Positions 8,231 to 16,023 of a DNA stretch of 64,000 nt are shown in pieces. Both the position numbers and the translations under genes were made by a program. The notes under the pieces are model-generated. The model ran no database searches. It saw only the letters and a program-made list of their open reading frames with translations, and had not been told where the DNA came from. This DNA comes from Curtobacterium sp. MCSS17_008. Its GTDB lineage: Bacteria > Actinomycetota > Actinomycetes > Actinomycetales > Microbacteriaceae. The stretch spans positions 1-64,000 of the forward strand of contig NZ_QKSM01000014.1 of the NCBI RefSeq assembly GCF_003234185.1, in the 5' to 3' direction. Numbering within the stretch: position 1 is the first letter of the stretch; the number at the start of each line of letters is the position of its first letter.

Positions 8231-8533
8231 ATGAACCCGCGCACCGCCTGGCACCGCGTCCTCGTCACCGTCGTCGTCGCGTTCCTCGTGCTCGCGGCCG
8301 TGCTCTACGCCGCGAGCGTGCTCCTCGCGCCCGCCGACGGCCGGAACACCGCAGGCCTCTTCGTCGGATGGGCGATGTTCGCCGTCATCGGCGCGATCGT
8401 CGCCGGCATCGTCGACTTCTTCGTCCGCCCGCTCGGCGGCCGCAGCGGGGACGCCGACGTCCTCGCCGCAGCCGAGGAGGCGCGGACGGGCAGCACCCGC
8501 ACGCAGCAGGACCGCGGCGCAGCGGCCCGCTAG
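8231..8533 (+). CDS. Small two-helix membrane protein
   Basis: A 100-residue hypothetical protein with two hydrophobic helices (about residues 10-32 and 42-64) joined by a short loop (APADGRNTAG), then a hydrophilic tail of 35 residues with Glu/Arg and Gln. No family is recognised. A promoter-like TATCCT immediately upstream suggests its own transcript. It converges on the Nudix gene. Confidence 0.7.
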   Translation: MNPRTAWHRVLVTVVVAFLVLAAVLYAASVLLAPADGRNTAGLFVGWAMFAVIGAIVAGIVDFFVRPLGGRSGDADVLAAAEEARTGSTRTQQDRGAAAR

Positions 8534-8558
8534 CCGCCACCCGTCGGACGACGGACCG

Positions 8559-9065
8559 TCAGACCCCGGACCCGGTGAAGCCGGCCACGGTCGCGTTGTC
8601 CTCGGCGAAGGTGAAGCGCGCCGAGACCGAACCACCGCGGAGCACCCCCGGCAACCAGTAGCGCGCGTCGTCCCACATCGCGTCGTAGGGCACGGCGTCG
8701 ACCGGGATCCACCGTGGTTCGAGCTCGTCGCTCCCCGACGGGACGCCCTGCCAACGGCGGCAGACGAAGACGTCCGAGACCTGGGACCAGGACGGGCGGA
8801 ACGGGAACCGGTAGTCCAACGTGCCACGGGCCTCCAGGTCGGCGGCGTCGAGCCGCAGGCCGACCTCCTCGGCGACCTCGCGCACCGCGGCCGCCACCGG
8901 CGGCTCGCCCGGTTCCCGCTTGCCGCCCGGTCCGACGAGACGGCCCGTGCCGAGGCCGCGGCGCTTCTCGCCGAGCAGCACCTCGGGTCCGGCGACACCG
9001 TCGCGCAGCAGGTAGACGACCACGACCGGGGCGTGCTGGGACTTCGTCTCGTCGCGTTCCGTCAC
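8559..9065 (-). CDS. Nudix hydrolase, MTH1-like (8-oxo-dGTP diphosphatase)
   Basis: A 168-residue Nudix protein. The Nudix box runs from GGKREPGE through REVAEEVGL, matching Gx5Ex7REUxEExGU. After it come SDELEPRW, VPYDAMWDD and ARYW, closely resembling the nucleotide-recognition part of MTH1-type 8-oxo-dGTP diphosphatases, where Trp and Asp read the oxidised purine. It probably removes oxidised (d)NTPs and so prevents mutation. The open frame extends to 9125, but the GTG at 9065 fits better because CAGACT (9073-9078) lies 7 nt upstream and the longer form would run into the divergent neighbour's leader. Specificity is inferred from family knowledge only. Confidence 0.85.
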   Translation of the reverse strand: MTERDETKSQHAPVVVVYLLRDGVAGPEVLLGEKRRGLGTGRLVGPGGKREPGEPPVAAAVREVAEEVGLRLDAADLEARGTLDYRFPFRPSWSQVSDVFVCRRWQGVPSGSDELEPRWIPVDAVPYDAMWDDARYWLPGVLRGGSVSARFTFAEDNATVAGFTGSGV

Positions 9066-9072
9066 GGTCCCC

Positions 9073-9078
9073 AGTCTG
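9073..9078 (-). promoter_or_regulatory. -10 hexamer of leaderless Nudix gene
   Basis: CAGACT on the minus strand lies 7 nt before the GTG at 9065. Confidence 0.45.
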
Positions 9079-9148
9079 GCGGACGTGTCCGGCGAGCACC
9101 CGCCGCTGGCGTACGCTCTCCTCATGGCAGGCGTGCTGCGGGGGCACC

Positions 9149-9499
9149 ATGGCTGAGCCCCGAAGGACCGGGCGCAGCCTCGAAGTGCTGCGCGCCGAGG
9201 CCGCGGAGGAGATCTCGATGATCGTCGAGCACCGGAGCCGTGCCGGCGAGGACCCGTGGGAGTTCATGCCCACGCTGCCGACCGTCGACGAGCAGGTGGT
9301 GCTCATCCTCCGCGCCGACGCCGTCGAGCTCGACGCGGCGATCGGCCAGCGGAGCGCCCACTGGGCCGGGCACCCGGCGTCCGGGCAGGGCACCGAGCTC
9401 GGCGAGGAGTACCACCGACTGCGCCGCATCGCCCTGCAGCACCCGGAGCTCACCCCGGCGGTGTGGAAGCTGATGGGATCGCTGCCCGGCGAGCGCTGA
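9149..9499 (+). CDS. Conserved-looking hypothetical protein, 116 aa
   Basis: A soluble, charged, mainly helical protein with no membrane segment and no recognised family. It begins MAEPRRTGRSLEVLRAEAAE and ends WKLMGSLPGER. The ATG at 9149 follows GGGGG at about 7 nt. In-frame upstream sequence is overlapped by the divergent Nudix promoter region, which supports this short form. The next gene, pabC, starts 19 bp downstream, so the two may be cotranscribed. Confidence 0.65.
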   Translation: MAEPRRTGRSLEVLRAEAAEEISMIVEHRSRAGEDPWEFMPTLPTVDEQVVLILRADAVELDAAIGQRSAHWAGHPASGQGTELGEEYHRLRRIALQHPELTPAVWKLMGSLPGER

Positions 9500-9518
9500 G
9501 CTGCGGTTGGATGGTGCC

Positions 9519-10409
9519 ATGACCCACACCGTCCTCGCCGTCCTCAACCAGCCCTCCCGCGACGCCGAGCCGCACGACCCGGCGGCCGATGCGTACACCT
9601 GGGCGAAGCCGCTCGAGGAGCACCTGCAGGTGCAGGACCTCGGCGCGATCCGGGGCGACGGGGTGTTCGAGACCATCACGGTCGTCGACGGTCGTCCGCA
9701 GGCGCTCGAGCCGCACCTGGCCCGCTTCGTCCGGTCCGCGTCGATGCTCGACCTGCCGACGCCGGACGTCGACGCGTGGCGGCAGGCGATCGAGGCGGTG
9801 TGCGCGCGGCTCGACCCCGTGCACGAGGCGTTCGCCAAGACCGTGATGACCCGCGGTGTCGAGGGCAGCGGGCGTCCGACCGGCTGGGTGTACGCGGCGC
9901 CGTCGGGCGACCAGACCACCGCCCGCACCGAGGGCATCTCGGTCGTGACGCTCGACCGCGGCTACCGGCACGACGTCGAGCGGACCTCGCCGTGGTTGCT
10001 GCAGGGCGCGAAGACGCTGTCGTACGCGGTGAACATGGCGGCGCTCCGCGAGGCCGAGCGCCGCGGAGCCGACGACGCGCTCTTCGTGTCGACGGACGGG
10101 TACGTGCTCGAGGGCACCCGCGCGAACCTCGTGATGTCCGTGGGCGGTCGGCTCGTCACGCCGCGGACGGACATCGGCATCCTCGCCGGCACGACGCAGG
10201 CGGACGTGTTCCGCTTCGCCGAGGGCGCCGGGATGGAGACGTCGTACGAGCTCGTCACGCTCGCCGACCTCGAGGCCGCCGACGCCCTGTGGCTGCTCTC
10301 GAGCGTCCGCCAGGCCGCGCCGATCCGGTCGGTCAACGGCGTCACGCGCACGATGGACCTCGAGCTGACGGCCCGCATCAACGACTTCCTGCTCTCCCGC
10401 GACGCCTGA
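9519..10409 (+). CDS. pabC: Aminotransferase class IV, probable aminodeoxychorismate lyase
   Basis: A 296-residue PLP enzyme of fold type IV. GDGVFETI near residue 47 is the classic N-terminal motif. GAKTLSYAVNM carries the Schiff-base lysine, and EGTRANLVM the glutamate that contacts the cofactor. PabC releases pyruvate from 4-amino-4-deoxychorismate to give p-aminobenzoate for folate; branched-chain or D-amino-acid aminotransferases share the fold. A pabB gene lies at 30115-31629 and folC at 48145-49647, which fits PabC. An upstream ATG at 9507 exists, but MTHTVLAVLN at 9519 is the more natural start. No strong ribosome site is seen. Confidence 0.8.
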   Translation: MTHTVLAVLNQPSRDAEPHDPAADAYTWAKPLEEHLQVQDLGAIRGDGVFETITVVDGRPQALEPHLARFVRSASMLDLPTPDVDAWRQAIEAVCARLDPVHEAFAKTVMTRGVEGSGRPTGWVYAAPSGDQTTARTEGISVVTLDRGYRHDVERTSPWLLQGAKTLSYAVNMAALREAERRGADDALFVSTDGYVLEGTRANLVMSVGGRLVTPRTDIGILAGTTQADVFRFAEGAGMETSYELVTLADLEAADALWLLSSVRQAAPIRSVNGVTRTMDLELTARINDFLLSRDA

Positions 10410-10439
10410 CGCCCGGAAGGCACCTTCCGCAACACGCGA

Positions 10440-10505
10440 GTGGGGACGGCAGAGGCGGAGGGGAGGCCCGGGGCGGGACCGCACCGAGCCTCCCGACCGT
10501 CACGG
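10440..10505. repeat. Intergenic inverted-repeat element, degenerate copy 3
   Basis: GGGAGGCCCGG (10461-10471) faces CCGAGCCTCCCGACCGTCAC (10484-10503) across a 12-nt centre that differs by one base from the centre of the element at 1-114. The arms have several mismatches. It lies between convergent pabC and amidohydrolase genes, where it may terminate both. Confidence 0.7.
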
Positions 10506-10507
10506 GG

Positions 10508-11707
10508 TCACCAGCGCGGGGTGGTGACGCCCGTGCCGTCGGCCCACTCGTAGACGGACGCGCCCTCGATCCAGACGCGCGTCGCGCGGCTGGTCGCGGC
10601 GAGTGGGTCGCCGTCCCAGAGCACGATGTCCGCGTCGAAGCCCGGGGCGATGCGGCCGACCCGGTCGCCGAAGCCGAGGAAGTCGGCGGGGTTGGTGGTG
10701 AGGGCCTCGAGTGCGGTCTGCCACGGCAGGCCCTCCTTGACGGCGGCGGTGGCCTGGTCGACGAGCATGGCGATCGGCACCACCGGGGCGTCCGTCGTGA
10801 TGGCGACGCGCACGCCGGCCGCGGCGAGCGCCACCACGTTCGGGATCCCGCGGTCGCGGAGCTCCACCTTCGACCGGCTCGTGAAGAGCGGCCCGTAGAT
10901 GACCGGGACGTCGCGCTCGGCGAGCACGTCGGCGATCTTGTGCGCCTCGGTGCCGTGGTTGACGACGAGCCGGTAGCCGAACTCGTCCGCCAACCGCAGC
11001 GCGGTGGCGATGTCGTCGTGCCGGTGCGTGTGCTGGTCCCAGGCGAGCTCGCCGTCGAGCACGCGGACGAGCGTCTCCTTCGTCAGGTCACGGGTGAAGG
11101 GCTCCCCCTTCGCGGCTGCTGCGTCCCGGGCGGCGCGGTAGTCCTGGGCGGCGACGAAGGCCTCGCGGATGACCTTCGCGACGCCGAGCCGTGTCGACGG
11201 GGTCTGCCCCTTCTCGCCGTACACCCGCTTCGGGTTCTCGCCGAGGGCGCTCTTCACGCTGACCGCGTCGGAGATGAGCTGCTCGTCGATGGTCCGCCCA
11301 CCCCAGGTCTTGATCGCGACGGTCTGTCCGCCGATCGGGTTGCCGGAGCCCGGCTTCACGACGATGCTCGTGATGCCGCCGGACAGGGCGTCGCGGAAGC
11401 CCTCGTCGTCGATGTCGACGGCATCGATCGCGCGGACCGCGGCGGTGTTCGGGTCGGTCATCTCGTTCGTGTCGTTCCCCGCCCAGCCGTTGGCCTCCTC
11501 GTGGATGCCGACGTGCCCGTGCGACTCGACGAAGCCGGGGACGAGCCACGCACCGGCGGCGTCGACGACTGGCAGGCCCGGCGGCGGGGTGACGTCCTTC
11601 CCGACGGCGGTGATGCGGCCGTCCTCGACCACGACGGCGCCGCCGTCGAACTCGGGAGCGGTGACGGGGACGACGTGCGCCCCGGTGACGACGAAGGAGT
11701 TGCGCAT
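10508..11707 (-). CDS. Amidohydrolase, imidazolonepropionase-like
   Basis: A 399-residue metal-dependent hydrolase of the amidohydrolase superfamily. The N-terminal composite domain is followed by the metal-binding HxH in VESHGHVGIH (about residue 61). WDQHTHRHDD and VVNHGTEAHK hold later metal-ligand histidines, and ITTDAPVVP the catalytic aspartate. The C-terminus (PGFDADIVLWDGDP) restores the small beta domain typical of dihydroorotase/imidazolonepropionase-related enzymes. The substrate is unknown; a ring amide or dipeptide-like compound is plausible. The ATG follows TAGCGT by 6 nt. It is divergent from oligopeptidase B. Confidence 0.85.
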   Translation of the reverse strand: MRNSFVVTGAHVVPVTAPEFDGGAVVVEDGRITAVGKDVTPPPGLPVVDAAGAWLVPGFVESHGHVGIHEEANGWAGNDTNEMTDPNTAAVRAIDAVDIDDEGFRDALSGGITSIVVKPGSGNPIGGQTVAIKTWGGRTIDEQLISDAVSVKSALGENPKRVYGEKGQTPSTRLGVAKVIREAFVAAQDYRAARDAAAAKGEPFTRDLTKETLVRVLDGELAWDQHTHRHDDIATALRLADEFGYRLVVNHGTEAHKIADVLAERDVPVIYGPLFTSRSKVELRDRGIPNVVALAAAGVRVAITTDAPVVPIAMLVDQATAAVKEGLPWQTALEALTTNPADFLGFGDRVGRIAPGFDADIVLWDGDPLAATSRATRVWIEGASVYEWADGTGVTTPRW

Positions 11708-11713
11708 GCCACC

Positions 11714-11719
11714 ACGCTA
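11714..11719 (-). promoter_or_regulatory. -10 hexamer of leaderless amidohydrolase gene
   Basis: TAGCGT on the minus strand, 6 nt before the ATG at 11707. Confidence 0.6.
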
Positions 11720-11762
11720 CGTCGCGGTGGCGCGGGCGGGACGACGTCGAGGCCCGTGCGCA

Positions 11763-11768
11763 TAGGGT
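11763..11768 (+). promoter_or_regulatory. -10 hexamer of leaderless oligopeptidase gene
   Basis: TAGGGT ends 6 nt before the GTG at 11775 and 3 nt before the GTG at 11772. The spacing favours 11775 as start. Confidence 0.6.
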
Positions 11769-11774
11769 GGCGTG

Positions 11775-13946
11775 GTGAGCAGCGAGCACGTCCAGGCCAC
11801 CCCGCCGACCGCCGCCAAGCGGCCCGTCACGCGGACCCACCACGGGATCGACTTCGTCGACGACTACGAGTGGCTGCGGGACAAGGAGTCACCGGACACC
11901 CTCGCGTACCTCGAGGCCGAGAACGCGTACACCGAGGCGCAGACGGACCACCTGGCCGGGTTGCGCGACCGCATCTTCGCCGAGGTGAAGAACCGCGTGC
12001 AGGAGACGGACCTCTCCGTGCCGGTGCGCATGGGCGACTGGTGGTACTTCACCCGCACGGCCGAGGGCAGCCAGTACGGCGTGCACTGCCGTGCCCCGAT
12101 CGCCGGTCCGGACGACTGGACGCCGCCCGCGGTGGACGAGGGCGCCTCGGCGCTCCCCGGCGAGCAGGTCGTCCTCGACGGCAACGCGCTGGCCGAGGGG
12201 CACGACTTCTTCTCGCTCGGCAGCTACGACATCAGTGACGACGGCACGCGGCTCGTGTACGGCGTCGACGTCGAGGGCGACGAGCGCTACACGCTGCACG
12301 TCCGGGACCTGACGACCGGGACGGAGCTCGGCGACGCGATCCCGAACACCGGCGGTGGAGCGACGTTTGACCCGTCCGGTCGGTTCGTCTTCTACCCGAC
12401 GGTCGACGAGTCGTGGCGCCCCGACCGCATCTGGCGCCACGCGGTCGGTACCGCGGCGTCCGACGACGTCGTCGTGTTCGAGGAGCCGGACGACCGCTAC
12501 TGGGTCGGCGTGGGCGTCACCCGTTCGTCGCAGTACATCGTGATCGAGCTCGGGTCGAAGATCACCTCCGAGGCCCTGGTGCTCGACGCCGCCGACCCGA
12601 CCGGCGAGTTCCAGGTCGTGTGGTCACGGCGCGAGGGCGTCGAGTACGAGATCGAGCACGCCATCGTGGGCGGCAGCGACCGCTTCCTGGTCCTGCACAA
12701 CGACGGCGCCGAGAACTTCGAGCTCGTGGACGTGCCCGCGGACGACCCGACCTCGGAGCACGACCGCCGCGTGGTCGTCGCGCACCACCCCGAGCGCCGG
12801 ATCGAGTCGGTGGACGCGTTCGCGGGGCACCTGGCGCTCGAGTACCGGTCGGAGGCACTCCCCCGTGTCGCCGTCATCCCGATCGAGTCCGACGGCTACG
12901 GTGACGCGCACGAGGTCCCCTTCGACGAGGCGCTGTTCTCGGCCGGCCTCGGCGGCAACCCCGAGTGGGACCAGCCGACCCTGCGCATCGGCTACACGTC
13001 GTTCGTCACCCCGTCCGAGGTGAGCGACCTCGACCTGGCGACCGGCGAGGTCACCGTGCTCAAGCGCCAGCCGGTGCTCGGCGGCTACGACCCGGCCGAC
13101 TACGTGCAGGAGCGGGACTGGGCGACCGCGCCGGACGGCACGAAGGTGCCGATCTCGCTCGTGTGGCGCCGCGACGCCGTCGACGCCGACGCCCCTGCCC
13201 CGCTGCACCTGTACGGGTACGGGTCGTACGAGCACTCGATCGACCCCGGCTTCAGCGTCATGCGGCTGTCCATGCTCGACCGCGGTGTGGTGTTCGCGGT
13301 CGCACACGTGCGGGGCGGCGGGGAGATGGGCCGCCACTGGTACGAGGACGGCAAGACCCTCACCAAGAAGAACACGTTCACCGACTTCGTCGCCGTCGCC
13401 GAGCACCTGGTCGACACCGGGCGGACGACCGCCGACCGGCTCGTGGCCGAGGGCGGCAGCGCCGGCGGACTCCTCATGGGCGCCGTCGCGAACCTGGCCC
13501 CGGAGCGCTTCGCCGGCATCCTCGCCGCGGTCCCGTTCGTCGACGCGCTGACGAGCATCCTCGATCCGGACCTCCCGCTCACCGTCATCGAGTGGGACGA
13601 GTGGGGCGACCCGCTGCACGACCCCGAGGTCTACCGGTACATGAGCGAGTACTCGCCGTACGAGAACGTGCGCGACGACGTGCGGTACCCGCGGATCCTC
13701 GCCGTCACGTCGATCAACGACACCCGGGTGCTCTACGTCGAGCCGGCGAAGTGGACCGCGAAGCTGCGCGAGGTCGGCGCGCCGGTCCTGCTGAAGACCG
13801 AGATGGCCGCGGGGCACGGCGGTGTGAGCGGCCGGTACGACTCCTGGAAGGAGCGGGCCTTCGAACTGGCGTGGCTGCTCGACGTCCTCGGTCTGGCCGA
13901 CGTGAACCCCGCCGCGGCGTCCGCGGAGCCGATCGCGGCCGGCTGA
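11775..13946 (+). CDS. ptrB: Oligopeptidase B-like S9 serine peptidase
   Basis: A 723-residue cytoplasmic prolyl-oligopeptidase-family enzyme that cuts small peptides, typically after Arg or Lys. Residues 1 to about 410 form the beta-propeller filter. The alpha/beta-hydrolase domain holds GGSAGG with the nucleophilic Ser near 562, Asp in SINDTRVLY near 648 and His in AGHGGVSGR near 680. The order and the HVRGGGEMGRHWYEDGK segment are typical of oligopeptidase B. The GTG at 11775 is chosen from the leaderless promoter. Normal length, no oddities. Confidence 0.9.
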   Translation: MSSEHVQATPPTAAKRPVTRTHHGIDFVDDYEWLRDKESPDTLAYLEAENAYTEAQTDHLAGLRDRIFAEVKNRVQETDLSVPVRMGDWWYFTRTAEGSQYGVHCRAPIAGPDDWTPPAVDEGASALPGEQVVLDGNALAEGHDFFSLGSYDISDDGTRLVYGVDVEGDERYTLHVRDLTTGTELGDAIPNTGGGATFDPSGRFVFYPTVDESWRPDRIWRHAVGTAASDDVVVFEEPDDRYWVGVGVTRSSQYIVIELGSKITSEALVLDAADPTGEFQVVWSRREGVEYEIEHAIVGGSDRFLVLHNDGAENFELVDVPADDPTSEHDRRVVVAHHPERRIESVDAFAGHLALEYRSEALPRVAVIPIESDGYGDAHEVPFDEALFSAGLGGNPEWDQPTLRIGYTSFVTPSEVSDLDLATGEVTVLKRQPVLGGYDPADYVQERDWATAPDGTKVPISLVWRRDAVDADAPAPLHLYGYGSYEHSIDPGFSVMRLSMLDRGVVFAVAHVRGGGEMGRHWYEDGKTLTKKNTFTDFVAVAEHLVDTGRTTADRLVAEGGSAGGLLMGAVANLAPERFAGILAAVPFVDALTSILDPDLPLTVIEWDEWGDPLHDPEVYRYMSEYSPYENVRDDVRYPRILAVTSINDTRVLYVEPAKWTAKLREVGAPVLLKTEMAAGHGGVSGRYDSWKERAFELAWLLDVLGLADVNPAAASAEPIAAG

Positions 13947-14002
13947 CCGGAACGGCACGGCCTGCGGCGCCGCGGTTCCTGCCGCCGCACCACCGGCCCG
14001 CG

Positions 14003-15535
14003 TCAGACGCGGTTGAGCGCGTGCACCGCCTGGTCGTAGGACTCCTCGGCCAGGCGCACGCGGTCGCCCGCGAGCACGCCGTACCCGAAGGTGCCCTCGC
14101 CGCCACGCTCGGCGATCCCCGAGTGCACCCGGAGCACGTCGAGCGCGTGCAGCGACCGGACCCGCTCGGTGAGCACGTCCGCCGCGTCGCCGATGCGCTT
14201 CCACAGCGCGTGCGGGAACGCGTCGTCCCCGAGCACGTCCATGGCCGCCCGGGCTCGGGAGGCAGCACGCCAGGCGTCCTCCGTCGCTGCACGGTCGGCG
14301 GCCTCTCGGTCGACGAGCCCGAGGCTCTCGTCGTCGTCCCCGACGGCGTTCCGGACGAGCTCACGCACGCGGGGCTTCTCGATCGCCGAGACGTCCTGCG
14401 CGACGAGCTTCGGCGACCGCAGCGCCCAGGCGGTCGGCGCAGGACGCTCGACGGCGTCGTCGAGGGCGTCGAGCAGCTCGAGGTAGGGCTCCGAGTGCAG
14501 GAACGCCGTGACCTCGCCGACCGCGACGGAACGGCGCTCACGGGTCGCTGCGAGGATCCGCTCGCGGGTCATGGCGTCGACGAGCAGGTCCTGCGCCGGC
14601 GAGGACGCGTGCGGCAGTCGCTCCACCAGGTAGTCGGCCAGCGCGGCCCGGGCGGTGACGGCCGCCAGGGCGTCGGCCGCCTCGGCGGCGCGGTCCGCGG
14701 CGGCGGTGGCGGCGAACGCGGGGCGGTACGACCCGAGGACGGCGGCGATGTCGAGGGCGGTCCGGGCCGTCTCGCGGAGGTCGGCGTCCTCGCCGGAGCG
14801 GAGCCGGGCCTCCTGTCCGAGCAGCGTGGCGCGCAGCTTGCGGAGTCGCTTCGTCAGCGCGCGGGCCACCGTGCCCTTCTCCGGCTTCTCGGCGGTCCGG
14901 AGGCGTGCTGCCGGCGCGCCCTCGAGACCCCGTGCCAGCTTCGACGCGACCGCCGCCGGTGCGGCTCCGACCGTCGCGAAGCGCCCGTCGAGGGACGCGA
15001 ACAACTCGTGGGCGACCTGTTCGTCGACCTCGCCGACGGTCTCGACCTCGACCTCGCGCCAGGTGCGGGGCGCGGTCGGTGCCTGGTCGTCGAGCCGCTG
15101 CGCGACCACACGGTCGTCGGCGAGCTCGGCGACCTGGTCGTCGTCCTCGTCGAGCAGACGGGTCACGGCGCGCGTCGTGGTGATCCGGACGACCGGACGC
15201 AGACCGCGTCCGCGGCGCTCCGTGAACAGGGCGGCGAGGACATCGTCCGGCACGGTGTCGGCGTCGTCCGTCAGGGGGAAGTGCTGCTCGTGCCGGACCG
15301 TGTCCGAGGCGGCACGCTTGATGTGCCAGCCGGCGTCGGGGCCGCCGGTGCGCCGACGGACCGTGACGCGCGAGGCGACCAGGTCGTACCGCTCGGTGTC
15401 CCAGTACGTCGCGTCGAGGACGAAGGGCTCCTGACGCTCGGTGCGCGCGATGCTGCCGACGCCGACGAGGTCGGGGAGGTCGTCGCCCTCGGGCATGTCG
15501 TACGTGCGCTCGATCTCGAGGTGGGTGTCCGTCAC
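14003..15535 (-). CDS. CYTH and CHAD domain protein
   Basis: A 510-residue cytoplasmic protein. The N-terminal CYTH triphosphate-tunnel domain starts with LEIERTYD, a variant of the ExExK motif, and continues with alternating Arg/Glu strands to about residue 200. The rest is a helical CHAD domain rich in conserved His/Arg (VRVHSGIAERGG, FPHALWKRIGDAADVLTERV). Such pairs bind polyphosphate or hydrolyse triphosphates. The GTG at 15535 is preferred over the frame's first codon at 15559 because TAGACA lies 7 nt upstream. It converges on ptrB with a 56-bp gap. Confidence 0.85.
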   Translation of the reverse strand: MTDTHLEIERTYDMPEGDDLPDLVGVGSIARTERQEPFVLDATYWDTERYDLVASRVTVRRRTGGPDAGWHIKRAASDTVRHEQHFPLTDDADTVPDDVLAALFTERRGRGLRPVVRITTTRAVTRLLDEDDDQVAELADDRVVAQRLDDQAPTAPRTWREVEVETVGEVDEQVAHELFASLDGRFATVGAAPAAVASKLARGLEGAPAARLRTAEKPEKGTVARALTKRLRKLRATLLGQEARLRSGEDADLRETARTALDIAAVLGSYRPAFAATAAADRAAEAADALAAVTARAALADYLVERLPHASSPAQDLLVDAMTRERILAATRERRSVAVGEVTAFLHSEPYLELLDALDDAVERPAPTAWALRSPKLVAQDVSAIEKPRVRELVRNAVGDDDESLGLVDREAADRAATEDAWRAASRARAAMDVLGDDAFPHALWKRIGDAADVLTERVRSLHALDVLRVHSGIAERGGEGTFGYGVLAGDRVRLAEESYDQAVHALNRV

Positions 15536-15542
15536 GCGGTCC

Positions 15543-15548
15543 TGTCTA
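15543..15548 (-). promoter_or_regulatory. -10 hexamer of leaderless CYTH-CHAD gene
   Basis: TAGACA on the minus strand, 7 nt before the GTG at 15535. Confidence 0.5.
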
Positions 15549-15583
15549 CCAGGGCGCACCGGTGTTCCCCGAACCGGCGGGGT

Positions 15584-15589
15584 TAGCCT
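15584..15589 (+). promoter_or_regulatory. -10 hexamer of leaderless mycoredoxin gene
   Basis: TAGCCT ends 6 nt before the ATG at 15596. Confidence 0.6.
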
Positions 15590-15595
15590 GTGGAC

Positions 15596-15868
15596 ATGAG
15601 CGAGACAGTCACCCGTGACGCGTTCGTGCCGGAGGCCGGCGGCGTCACGATGTTCACGACGAGCTGGTGCGGCTACTGCGCCCGGTTGAAGAACCAGATG
15701 TCGAAGGCGGGTGTGCGGTTCCGTGAGGTCGACATCGAGCAGACCCCCGGTACGGCCGAGCTCGTCGCCGAGGTGAACGGGGGCAACCAGACCGTGCCGA
15801 CCCTGGTGTTCCCGGACGGCAGCACGGCCACCAACCCGTCCCTGGCCGAGGTGCAGTCGCGCATCTGA
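15596..15868 (+). CDS. Mycoredoxin (glutaredoxin-like)
   Basis: A 90-residue thioredoxin-fold protein. WCGYC at residues 24-28 is the dithiol active site, and TVPTLVFPDGS holds the cis-proline. The CGYC motif and length are those of actinobacterial mycoredoxin-1, which reduces mycothiol mixed disulfides in the cytoplasm. It begins MSETVTRDAF; the upstream GTG at 15590 is rejected on promoter spacing. It stands alone between two minus-strand genes. Confidence 0.85.
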   Translation: MSETVTRDAFVPEAGGVTMFTTSWCGYCARLKNQMSKAGVRFREVDIEQTPGTAELVAEVNGGNQTVPTLVFPDGSTATNPSLAEVQSRI

Positions 15869-15893
15869 CGCGTACCGGCCCAGCGACGCAGGA

Positions 15894-15952
15894 CACCGGT
15901 GTTCACGCTCCGAACACGCACGTACGGCGGTTCGGTGCGTGAACCACCGGTG
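15894..15952. terminator. Imperfect 22-bp dyad, candidate bidirectional terminator
   Basis: CACCGGTGTTCACGCTCCGA (from 15894) is mirrored at 15930-15952 with one bulge and one mismatch. It sits between the convergent mycoredoxin and SNF2 genes. Downstream of it, a run of GAGCGGCCC-like 9-mers (about 15965-16015) leads to the SNF2 stop codon. Confidence 0.5.
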
Positions 15953-16023
15953 TTCTGCTGCTCAGGCCGAGCGGCCCGAGAGCACGGCTCTGGCCGAGCG
16001 GCCCGAGCGGCCCGAGCAGCCCG

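Noticed and set aside
9776-12238. An 820-codon plus-strand frame across pabC and the amidohydrolase gene
   Set aside because: It crosses two genes on opposite strands that have clear motifs and promoters. The composition is typical of a GC-shadow frame.
15909-15935. CGAAC ... GTTCG as a LexA site
   Set aside because: The half-sites are 14 nt apart instead of 4; it is part of a terminator-like dyad.
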